The notes under the pieces: model-generated
What the model saw: the letters and a program-made list of their open reading frames with translations, nothing else
Told to the model about the DNA's origin: nothing
The model's database searches: none
Assembly: GCA_001606155.1 (NCBI GenBank)
Contig: LODT01000035.1
Location: forward strand, 672,658 to 736,657
DNA length: 64,000 nt
Direction of reading: 5' to 3'
Source: Tieghemostelium lacteum
Lineage: Eukaryota; Evosea; Eumycetozoa; Dictyosteliales; Raperosteliaceae
Made by a program: the position numbers and the translations under genes
Part shown: positions 53,448 through 62,611 of the stretch, piece by piece
Position numbering within the stretch: the first letter of the stretch is position 1
Layout: each line of letters begins with the position of its first letter

Positions 53448-53829
53448 GATTTTGAATTTAAGTACAGATCTGATTACTTGGTTTCTAAGGATTCTATTAA
53501 AGGTAAAGGAAGTAGATTCCCAAGAACTCATCTAGAGGAATCAGAAAGTGAATATAAAATCAATTTTGAATTACCAGGTATGAGTAAATCTGATGTTTCC
53601 ATTCATTGGAAATCAGGTAATACTCTAGTCTTAACTGCCAACAAACAAGTTGAAGAAGTATCACAAGATAAAAAAATCATTTAAATCCTATTTATCATCA
53701 TTCAACAAAACCATTAAATTCCCAAAAGAAGTTGAATCATCTAAAATTGCTGCAAAGATGGATAATGGTCTATTAGAAATTCAAATTCCAAAGAAAATTG
53801 AAGATCTAAAAAATATTAAAATAGATTAA
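53448..53829 (+). pseudogene. hsp20 alpha-crystallin gene fragment, broken
   Basis: The sequence after a good acceptor (ACCAG at 53443-53447) encodes an alpha-crystallin domain: FEFKYRSDYL, YKINFELPGMSKSDVSIHW, NTLVLTANKQ, then in the next frame FKSYLSSFNKTIKFP and the final IAAKMDNGLLEIQIPKKIED. A 7-base A-run at 53670-53676 marks the single frame change: one base fewer restores the domain. No ATG opens the frame; the upstream exon candidate (ending ACAG at ~53382) has a stop immediately before the join. The gene is therefore a probable pseudogene, unless the A-run is an assembly error. Confidence 0.7.
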
Positions 53830-54126
53830 ACTCTATCACTAAGTCTCACCTATTTTCTGTAATTTTTAATATAAATAAACTTTTTCATTTAATTTTACAA
53901 TAAAAAGTTTCATTTAAATGAATGTTGTGGATAAAAAGTTTAAAAGAAGAATAAAACATTTACTCAGAAGAATATTTATATGTTGATTAATTTACAATTT
54001 TGAATTTATTTTAAAAGTTTTGTTTTAAAATATACTGTCTGAAAGAATATTTGTATTATATTGTTGTTGTTGTTTTTAAAGTGGTGTTGAATAAAATGAT
54101 ATTGTTTTTTTTTTTTGATTTCAGTC
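53830..54126. other. AT-rich intergenic region with a likely 5' UTR intron end
   Basis: Between the hsp20 fragment and the next F-box-like gene. A T12 run followed by GATTTCAG (54106-54124) just before the ATG resembles a splice acceptor, so the 5' UTR may be spliced. No gene was recognised. Confidence 0.4.
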
Positions 54127-55560
54127 ATGGGATCACACTATAGCAAAAAAAAAGCGATCAATGATTCCAACTTAGAGGATCAAAATGTACAATTTATAAA
54201 TCATAATCAAGTTCATCTATCAAATTATTTATTAAGATTTATATTGTCTTATATTGGTGATATAAAACTATCATTAGTCTCTAAATATTGGTTTTGTTTT
54301 ATTATACCTTACTCACTGAGGATATTACAAGTTAGTAGTAATACTCTTATGTTATTTATAAGTAACTATCAATGTCATTTAAAACTACTCTATAAAAACT
54401 ATTTGGAGAAAACCAATCAAGATACAATAAAATCAAATAACTTTGATAGTAAATACTTTCTGCAACCTAGTTTTTCAGTAAAACAGATTAAGCTTCAAAA
54501 TAGCCCCAAAAACAATTTGAAATTGGATCTTAACCAATTCAACCACATAAACACACAAGAATGTAGTTATTGTATTTTCCCACAGTTAGAAAGTATAGGA
54601 TTAAGAGGGCAACCAAACAAACAGTTATTGGAGTTCTTTAATTCCTATTTGACACCATTTCAAACATCACTACAAATACAGTCTATAAAAATCACAGAAT
54701 ACCAAGTTAAAAACTTTATTCCTGAACAAGTAGAAGATTTCATTAGAAAATTGACCACCCTGAGATGTTATACAGTTAGAGGTATGTCACTGATACATTA
54801 TCAAATACCATTTCCAGAACAGTCACCAATAGAGTCCATATGCATGCAAGTGAGTTCCAAATTTCTTCAGCATTTCACTTATAACTCTAGCATCACAAGA
54901 TTAATGATACGTATTGAATCTAACCAATTCGCCAAAGTAATGCATCTAGATCAAATTGGTGTCAATCTCACTCATTTGACTCTAAACTATATGCTACTAA
55001 AAGAAGATGAGCATTATTTACAAGAGGCATTCCAATTCTTTACCAATTTGAAAAGACTGAAACTCTATCAAAACTTTCAAGAAGTGGAGGTTGAGCAAAT
55101 GACACGTCTAATTGGATATATACAAACCATTAAAACTCTTAAAACACTTTCATTTAGATCCATTAGAATATCAGCTAATACAATACCATCAGCATTGAAA
55201 TCGAATGGAAACTCTCTGGTTTGTCAATTGAAAAAACTTACACTTTTAAATATTTCCCAACATTCTGATGTTTTAAGATACCTTTGTTTTAACCAGAATA
55301 CAATTGAAAGTCTATCAATATGTTTATTTGAGTGTCATGATATTACATTTTTCATTCAGAAATCAACAAGCCTACAGTCTCTAACTCTGTGTGGCCCTCT
55401 ATCACAAGATTACGGAGAATATATGGAGTTGATTGATGCAATTCAAGATTCCAAATCACTAAAAACTCTAAAAACCAATCTTACATTTCTCCAAGATGTT
55501 AAATGGAATTCCAAAATTTATTTAAAATATATAAAACCTTCTTTATTTAAAATATATTAA
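54127..55560 (+). CDS. F-box-like / leucine-rich protein with potential N-myristoylation
   Basis: 477 residues from the ATG at 54127; the frame extends four codons upstream into a T-rich, AG-ended stretch that looks like intron. The N-terminus MGSHYSKKK fits N-myristoylation (Gly2, Ser6) with a following basic patch, so membrane association is plausible. Residues ~30-65 (VHLSNYLLRFILSYIGDI ... LVSKYWF) match the F-box pattern. The rest has irregular Leu-rich repeats (LTHLTLNYMLL, LTLLNISQHSDV), as in the other two proteins of this type in the window. Function is inferred from the fold type only. Confidence 0.65.
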   Translation: MGSHYSKKKAINDSNLEDQNVQFINHNQVHLSNYLLRFILSYIGDIKLSLVSKYWFCFIIPYSLRILQVSSNTLMLFISNYQCHLKLLYKNYLEKTNQDTIKSNNFDSKYFLQPSFSVKQIKLQNSPKNNLKLDLNQFNHINTQECSYCIFPQLESIGLRGQPNKQLLEFFNSYLTPFQTSLQIQSIKITEYQVKNFIPEQVEDFIRKLTTLRCYTVRGMSLIHYQIPFPEQSPIESICMQVSSKFLQHFTYNSSITRLMIRIESNQFAKVMHLDQIGVNLTHLTLNYMLLKEDEHYLQEAFQFFTNLKRLKLYQNFQEVEVEQMTRLIGYIQTIKTLKTLSFRSIRISANTIPSALKSNGNSLVCQLKKLTLLNISQHSDVLRYLCFNQNTIESLSICLFECHDITFFIQKSTSLQSLTLCGPLSQDYGEYMELIDAIQDSKSLKTLKTNLTFLQDVKWNSKIYLKYIKPSLFKIY

Positions 55561-55809
55561 ACTTAAATGTTTAAATAAAGAATCAATCAAACAAGCTTAT
55601 AACATTTATTTATATTTTTTTTTTTTAATGTTGTATATGTGATTGTAGAATATTGACTGAGAACAACTACTTGTCTGGAATGGTACTTGGGGGTGGATGG
55701 AACTCTTTGTGATTTACCTACCTATAAATAATCCAAAAAAAAAAAGAAAAGAAAGAGTTGGAACTATATACAAATATAATCTAGTGAATTTTTGGCTTCT
55801 GATTTGCTT

Positions 55810-58422
55810 TTAACCTCTAATTAAACTGATTCCTGGTTTCTTCATGGAGGGCTTTGGTTCTTTGGTTACTGAATTTCCACTGATAAAATCCAATTCATTT
55901 ACCTCAAGAGTATTAATCTTTTTGGTCATCTGTACCTGGTCTTGATTTGAAGTAATATCAGCACTAATATTATCGATTGATGTGTTTGCATCTGACATTT
56001 GAGTGTCAACAGTTGTAGTAGTAGTAGTAATAGTGGCTGTAGTTATATTAGATATAGGTTGGAGATTTAAATCTGATGAGGATGTTGATCTTGATATTGG
56101 TGACGGAGTGCTAACAGAAAATGGTGGAATTGGTATACTGGAAGATGAGGAGGATGGTGATATCGATGTGATGGTTGATGATATAGCTGCAGTTGAAGAA
56201 GGAGATACAATTGGTTCTCCCAAATCTGATTTTAATTTTTTATTAATAGCCTCCAAAGAGTTATTCGTAGCTGGAGTTGTTATTGGAGATGTAAGTGTTG
56301 GTGGAGTATTAGTTGTAGTTGCAGTTGAAGCAGCAGCAGCAGCAGCAGCTACAGAAATATCTTTAATATTTCTCTTTTTAGCATTACCAGTTCTTGGTTC
56401 TTCAGGTGGAGATTCATCTTTTACAAATACTGGAAGAGATTTCTTTTTTATATAGTGTATCTTCATATCCATAGTTGGAGTCTTGGTATCAGTTGCCTTA
56501 ATCATTGCAGTAAACTCAGTTACAGCCTTTGTAAGATCTACACTCTTATTCTCACCGGTAAAGTTGAATGCTAATCCCATAAAAAAGCTTGAACACTTGA
56601 ATCCTGTTGGTACAGTCTGTGATACTTTGTTTTCAAAACATTTCGGATAGGGAAAAGCATTCTTCATATTTGGTGTCTGCTCTAAATTTAATATTAAAAA
56701 TCTCAATTTTGATTCAATCCAACCCTCCCTATATTTTAGTGGTAAAAAAAAATAATGTTAATGTTTTTTAAAAAGGGTATAGTAATTATAAAATTTAAGT
56801 ACTTACCATTTAATATGCTCCTCATCGTTTGCAGAAATTGCATCAATTTGTAGATAGAATCTAAATCTGGTAAAGAAATCACTCTTCTCAAAGAGTAGAC
56901 TCCAATTAGCCTCGTTCTTCTCAATTTTTCTAGTTACCTCAGCACCACGAATAAATTCATTTTTCAACAGGTAGAGAGTGGATCTCGATACGTTATAGGT
57001 AGAATTCATACATGGGTATGCAGGTGTAATAATTGGCATTAGATGGCCTTTATCTTTTTTCTGGTTCCAGACCTTGGCAGCAAAGATACCACCCTCTTGA
57101 ATATGATTTAAGAGAACAGGTGCAGGCCACTTCCAACCCTCGTAAACTTTAAAAAATCTGTGAATAAGTGTACTTGGTGCTGCATTAGGATAGAGTTGGC
57201 ATATTCTAGCAGTTAACAATGCATATGAAATACCACCTAGTAAACCTAGTACATTCGAATAGATAGCTCTTCTTTTGGCCCACAATTTAATACAACGTAG
57301 TGCCATTCTAAAATTTGGAATATTAGGTACCAATTTTAGAATCTGATCGGCTACACGACAACCATTTAAACTTAGAATACTCTTGTCATCAAGATTCTTT
57401 AGATAACTTTCATCAATCAGATCATTTAAATCCTCGGGTATAGACGCCAGAGATAATCTTGCAAACAACAAATCAATTGGAATACCTAAAAATACCATTT
57501 TCATTACAGGTACATATGCATCTTTAACAGCCTATTTTATATTTCATCATAATAAAATATAAAATGAAAACATATGTTTATGAAAATGTTTGTGTTTTTT
57601 TTTACGTAATGGTTGAAATCAAAAAAGTTTAAATATTAATATCTATTACTATTATCTCATCCTATAATTGTTTGTTTATATGGTTTTTAATATTATTGTT
57701 GATATTTTGTTTTTGTCTTTCACTTTTTTGATATTGAGATGATCAATAAAAAATATAAATTCCCCCTCTTCGCCCCAATCAACATCCAAAAAGGATGTGA
57801 CATCACTTTTGCTTGTTCTTTTATTTAAATAATAATAATAATCATAATGGTAAAAGTATGAGTAATAAATGATACATACAGTAAACTCACTAATTTCAGG
57901 ATGTACTCTCAGTATTTCTGACAAGTCATCAAAGAAATCTGATCTCATTATATGTTTTGGACCAACACACAAAGTATCAATATCAGATCCATTACCATGT
58001 ACACCCAAACGATAGGATCCAAATGTAAATATTTTAGCAACAACCTCAGCTGCCATTTGTTCTGTAAATCCCTGTTTATTTCAAAACCACAAATTGTTTT
58101 ATTAGAGAATAGATCTATTTGAAAGTGCTCAAATTGTCATACATACTCTTTTTAAACTAACTTTCTTTGCCCAATCTAAAACAATTTGATTTAACTTACC
58201 CAATACTTCTTCTCTTTTTTTGCTTTCTTCTTGTGATTCAAATAAACCAAAACTTTTTAGTGTATTTTCGAGATCTTGAGAAAATTTTAAATCTACTGAA
58301 GTTGGAAATGATAATGAAATTGGTTCAGTTACGCCATAGTACTGTGGTTTTGATATTTCACCATTAGTAGAAATGGGTGCTGTTGTGCTAGCTATTATTG
58401 GTGGTGTTGAAACACTATTCAT
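55810..58422 (-). CDS. Nuclear poly(A) polymerase
   Basis: Exons 58422-58147, 58071-57880, 57531-56807 and 56728-55810 (phases 0, 0, 2) encode about 703 residues. The enzyme adds 3' poly(A) tails after cleavage by CPSF. N-terminal motif YYGVTEPISLSFPT starts the catalytic domain. Catalytic Asp122 and Asp124 lie in the FGSYRLGVHGNGSDIDTL block and the third, Asp176, in LGIPIDLLFARL. The central domain has CIKLWAKRR and GGISYALLTARICQLYPNA, and WKWPAPVLL follows. The RNA-binding domain runs into exon 4 (NFTGENKSVDLT). The last ~190 residues are Ser/Thr/Ala/Pro-rich, as in the tail of animal PAPs. Exon 1 lies 5' of the first join, with the intron between exons 2 and 3 being 348 nt, long for this genome. 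Confidence 0.92.
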
Positions 58423-58672
58423 TTGTCATTAGTGTTTTTGATCCCTTATATTGATAAACTTCTTTATTATATATTCTAAATATTTGTTTGTATTTGTTCT
58501 TTAAAAAATTTAAATGTATATAAAAATTTAACTTTGTGAAGAATAATTAAGTGTAAAAAAAAAAAAAAAAAAAATAATTTTTTAGTGGTTATAGTTTGAA
58601 ATATTCATTTGAATTTTTTTTTATTTATTGATTTCAATTTAAAATTGATGTTCAAAAGTAAATTAATCTTTT

Positions 58673-59416
58673 TTACCATGGAATGGTACCCCATTGGTCA
58701 CCCAAGAATCTACCAGTTCCACATCTGCAGGTTGCAATTTCATAGATAATTCTACCAGCATCCTCAGGTTTTTTGTCACCAATATTCTGGGTCATGTCAG
58801 TTTGAACTAGACCTGGGTCAACTGAATTAATTTGGAAACCCTCATGAGCTAATTCCTTTGAAAGACCAACAGTGAAGCCATTGAGTGCTGTTTTACTGCA
58901 GTGATATGCCATAGCATTACAACCTCTATGACGATACTCTGGATAGTTTTGTAGACACAGACTACCAAGATCAGTAGAGACATTAATAATGGTCTTACAT
59001 TGACCATGTCTCATCAGTGGAAGTACTGCCTGAGTCAAATGAACAGTACCAAAGAAATTGACATCAAATGTCTGACGAAGTGATTTTTCATCCATTTCAG
59101 ATGGTTTCTTATTAGTAGGGAAAACACCGGCATTGTTGATTAAAATGTCGAGGGTTTGGGTTTCCTTTTGAATTTGATTGACACATTCTCTAATGGAGTC
59201 CATGTTGGTGACATCTAGTTTCATCCATTTGATATCACAGTTTTTGCATTCTCTTTCCATGTCAGTCTTTACAGTTTTACATGTTTCCATGTCCATACAG
59301 GTCATATAGACTGTATAACCACTCTTTGCAAATGTAGTAGCAACAGCACGACCAATACCCTTATCGGATCCAGTAACCAAAACTGTTCTTTTTGTTGATG
59401 TATCTCTAGCTTGCAT
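58673..59416 (-). CDS. Short-chain dehydrogenase/reductase
   Basis: An intronless 247-residue Rossmann-fold enzyme. The cofactor motif TGSDKGIG is near residue 15, the NNAG motif (DILINNAGVFP) near 90, and the catalytic Ser and Tyr-x-x-x-Lys (AMAYHCSKTALNGF) near 145-175. The motif NVSTDLGSL supplies the catalytic Ser. SVDPGLVQTDMT follows. Overall layout is close to carbonyl reductases of the SDR21C type. NADPH is the likely cofactor (basic residue after the glycine motif is not evident, so this is tentative). The substrate is unknown. Confidence 0.88.
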   Translation of the reverse strand: MQARDTSTKRTVLVTGSDKGIGRAVATTFAKSGYTVYMTCMDMETCKTVKTDMERECKNCDIKWMKLDVTNMDSIRECVNQIQKETQTLDILINNAGVFPTNKKPSEMDEKSLRQTFDVNFFGTVHLTQAVLPLMRHGQCKTIINVSTDLGSLCLQNYPEYRHRGCNAMAYHCSKTALNGFTVGLSKELAHEGFQINSVDPGLVQTDMTQNIGDKKPEDAGRIIYEIATCRCGTGRFLGDQWGTIPW

Positions 59417-59642
59417 GTTTTTCTATTTGTTTTTCTTATCTATTCAAATTTGGAGTGAATGACAAATAATTTCACATTCCAAAACACTCTATTTATACAC
59501 ATTTCCATTATCTGAATTTGTAAATGTTTACTATGTAAAAACAAAACTGTGCAATATGAGTATCTTCATGGTTTTTATCTTGAAAAAACACAGTACTTCT
59601 ATAGACAATTTTTGCATTAGCAAAAGGGGATGGTTTTTATTT

Positions 59643-61041
59643 TTAGTGGTGGGTTGTAATTAGAGGTTTAGCAGATATATTATCATTATCTTTACCTCTA
59701 ATTTCAATATTAATAGAGTTTACTTGAATACATTGGTAATGGAAGGAATATTGCTTCCATTGAACTACTATATTTTTTACAAATGGGTCAGCAATGGAGA
59801 TGATATCACCTTTTTTTAAAACATTTACAGGAAGTGAGTAGATTGATGTTACAATAAGATTGGAGTTGTTATCAGACAACACAACAATACGTGGAACATA
59901 TTCCTTATTGGAAATTTGATATTTTACTTTACCAATCAGATAACAATTCACATTGAGACCAGGTTGCAGGGATGGCACCATTATAGGTGACCTGTTAGCT
60001 TGTGTCTTGGGAAATGTATTCATTGTCAGAAAAGTTCTCAATTTAAATGATTTTCCACCCCCAGCATGGCTTGATTGCTTATTCTTTCTATTGGCATTCA
60101 AATGAAATATCTCTTTAATCGATGACAATATATATATAATCTTATTTATCTTATCCAATGGTTCCTTCCATTGTTCTTCCAATTGACTTGCTTTCTCATA
60201 TCCTTCCAATGCCAACTGATAATCTTCTTTATACATATAAATAGTAGCTCTGTTACAATATAAATCCTGATTTTCCAAAATCTCACCAGTAGCACTCCCA
60301 CCATACTGCAATGAACATTGATATGCTTTTAAAGCACTATCAATATCAGTTGCATATTTATCAATATCTAAAAAGAACTGATTCAAATATGCATTACCTA
60401 ACAGATACCAAGATTCAGAATCTTTTAAATCAAACTTTAAAACCTCCTTAGCTTTCACCAATGACTCTTGTATATTTGCAATTCTACTCTCCAGAGAAAC
60501 CTCTGGTAATTGTCTTAAAACTATTGATAATTTTTTTAAAGATTCTTTATTATTCTGTTTTGAGAATGAATATTAGACACACATAATAATATCAAAATAT
60601 AGTCTAAATAGTAAAGGAACATACATTTATCAATAAACATGATTCTAAAGCTTTCTTTGCTAATATTAGGTATCCTCTATTATAATAATATTCAGCTAAT
60701 TCGTTCCAAGCTTTAATTTGATTTTGATTCAATCTGATTGATTTTGAAAGATAAGTCTCACATTTATCCAAGTATTCATTCTCTTTGTTCTTTTCTATAT
60801 TTGATAAAATGAGATAGAGTTTACCATATAAATAGGAGATATATGACCTATTATCGCTAGTTTCATGCAAAATATACAAATTATCAAGTTCATTTAAAAT
60901 GATATCAACCTTTTCTTTTCTCTTTTCTACAATTTCATTTTTATTTTTTTGTTGTTGTTTATGTTTATTACCACTGTTACTATTATCAACTAGTTTTGAA
61001 ATACTATTTATTTGAATTTCAATATTTTCATAATCGATCAT
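59643..61041 (-). CDS. TTC5/STRAP-like tetratricopeptide repeat protein
   Basis: Exons 61041-60625 and 60554-59643 (phase 0) encode 442 residues, close to human TTC5 (440). TPR motifs occupy the middle: AWNELAEYYYNRGYLILAKKALESC, SWYLLGNAYLNQFF, AYQCSLQYGG, CNRATIYMYKEDYQLALEGYEKA. The C-terminal ~170 residues are the TTC5-type OB fold (GLNVNCYLIGKVKY, SNLIVTSIYSLP, GDIISIADPFV). In animals TTC5 binds p300, p53 and, for tubulin autoregulation, nascent tubulin chains on ribosomes. The same roles here are not shown. An unspliced reading would stop after the first exon. Confidence 0.85.
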
Positions 61042-61131
61042 TCTAACTGCAAATATGCCAATTAAAAAATAAAAATTTTACAAAATATCCTTACTAAATT
61101 ACAAAAGGGGATTTTACAGGTGATTGCTCAT

Positions 61132-61264
61132 ACCAAGGAATTGTAAGTAGGAGTGTCTCTGTGAAAGACACCCTAGGAAGTGATTTTGTTTTGCACCAAT
61201 TTCATTCGAAACCAGTACGCTACCGACTATTCTAAAGATTACTCTTTAGATACAACTCCTTGGT
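61132..61264 (-). ncRNA. Candidate structured RNA with closed outer stem and internal hairpins
   Basis: Between the epimerase-like and TTC5 genes lies a 133-base block, GC-richer than its flanks. Its ends pair over 14 bp: ACCAAGGAATTGTA at 61132-61145 with TACAACTCCTTGGT at 61251-61264. The one imperfect pair is A-C on the plus strand but G-U on the minus strand, favouring a minus-strand RNA. Inside, GTGTCT and AGACAC (61153-61158, 61166-61171) extend to a ~10-bp stem with a bulge. CTAAAG and CTTTAG (61232-61237, 61244-61249) form another. A TTTT lies just 3' on the minus strand. No known RNA family was recognised. Confidence 0.45.
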
Positions 61265-61484
61265 GGTCGTTTTCTCCATATATTATCTTTTTTGTTTGTT
61301 AATTGACCTATCATCGATGAATTGGTAATAATTTTTATGCACAAGATATATCCCCAAAATTAAGTTATAATTTAAATTATTAAAAATAGTAATTTTTAAT
61401 ATACCAATTTGAAATTATGGTTATGTTATTGAATTCTGTTTTTTTTTTATTTAATTACTTTTTGAGAATTGATGTAGAACAAGA

Positions 61485-62435
61485 CTAATTTTGTGGAACA
61501 GATAGTGGTACTTGTTTTTTAGAAGAATCTTTTTTATTGGATGCTTTGTAAGATTTCATGTATCTTGAGATATCAGAAACTACAGATGGCATAACAGGAT
61601 ACCATTTCAAGAGATTTCTTATTTTCGAACAATCTGCACGATATGATAAACCCAATCCAATAGTGTAATTATCTTTTTGATCAGGTGGTAAAAAGTGGAT
61701 ACCTTTTAAGAGAATTTGTTCATTTGTAGCAGCAGCTTGAATAATATCAATTACCTTCTCTTGATGTGAGAATACAATAAAGAGCTGACCTTTAGCAACT
61801 GATGGATTCTCAGCTGCTAAACGATATGCTCTAGCAAGATCTTGACGATGTACAGTAACAAGCCATTGATCTTTATCTCCATATCCAGTGTAGGTGCCTT
61901 TACCTTCCAAAATTGGCTTAAAATATAGTTGAGCAACATAAGAACCAGACATTCCATACAAGGCACCAGGTGACATTACACAAGCTCCAATTTTCATATA
62001 CTCATTTTGAATGGAAATCCTGTGATTTATAAACTCAAATCCCAGAGGAATACAAGGTTTAGAATGTTCATTTACAACTTGGTCATGTTCCCCAAAAGTC
62101 CACAAACCACCAGTATAAATTGCAAACAAATTGGGATTATCATGAGACTTTATCTTTTTAATTTGTTCCAAAACCAACAATTGATCCATATGATTAAATG
62201 TTGATGCATCAATAATTATATCACAAGTTGATGCAATAGGATACCATTTTGAAGTCTCTTGAATATCAGCTCTTATTCCTGTAATTTCATTTTTTTCCAA
62301 TTGAATTTCTTTTTCTTCAGATCTAGCTAAACTAAAGACTTTATATCCGTGACTAATAAATTCTTCAGCTATACCAGAACCTATGAATCCTGTACCTCCA
62401 AATATAAATACTCTTGACATGTCAATATATTCCAA
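61485..62435 (-). CDS. Atypical NAD(P)-binding epimerase/dehydratase-like protein
   Basis: An intronless protein of 316 residues; a second in-frame ATG (MSRVFIFGG) five codons downstream is an equally good start. The Rossmann motif FGGTGFIGSGIAEEF is at the N-terminus. The protein continues with DIIIDASTF and GALYGMSGSYVAQLYFKP, and a second half with VHRQDLARAYRLAAE, as in atypical extended SDRs (NAD-dependent epimerase family). The classical YxxxK is not evident, so the catalytic activity is uncertain. A Lys/Ser-rich tail (KASNKKDSSKKQ) ends the protein. Substrate unknown. Confidence 0.75.
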   Translation of the reverse strand: MEYIDMSRVFIFGGTGFIGSGIAEEFISHGYKVFSLARSEEKEIQLEKNEITGIRADIQETSKWYPIASTCDIIIDASTFNHMDQLLVLEQIKKIKSHDNPNLFAIYTGGLWTFGEHDQVVNEHSKPCIPLGFEFINHRISIQNEYMKIGACVMSPGALYGMSGSYVAQLYFKPILEGKGTYTGYGDKDQWLVTVHRQDLARAYRLAAENPSVAKGQLFIVFSHQEKVIDIIQAAATNEQILLKGIHFLPPDQKDNYTIGLGLSYRADCSKIRNLLKWYPVMPSVVSDISRYMKSYKASNKKDSSKKQVPLSVPQN

Positions 62436-62611
62436 ATTGAAGTGAAAATATTGTAAATTTTAATTAATCACCACTCATCCAACCCCACATGTCATTCACA
62501 CAATGTTTGTGAAAATACTATATTATTATAATGTGTTTTTTTTTTTTATTACTTGAAAATAAATATATATAATTGGAAAATAGAATTCTATTTTCTACAA
62601 TTAGTAGATTA

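Noticed and set aside
61200-61235. tRNA-like A-box and B-box resemblance (GGTAGCGTACTGG, GGTTTCGAATG on the minus strand)
   Set aside because: The two boxes overlap and no cloverleaf can be drawn, so this is not a tRNA gene; the block is kept only as an unclassified structured candidate.
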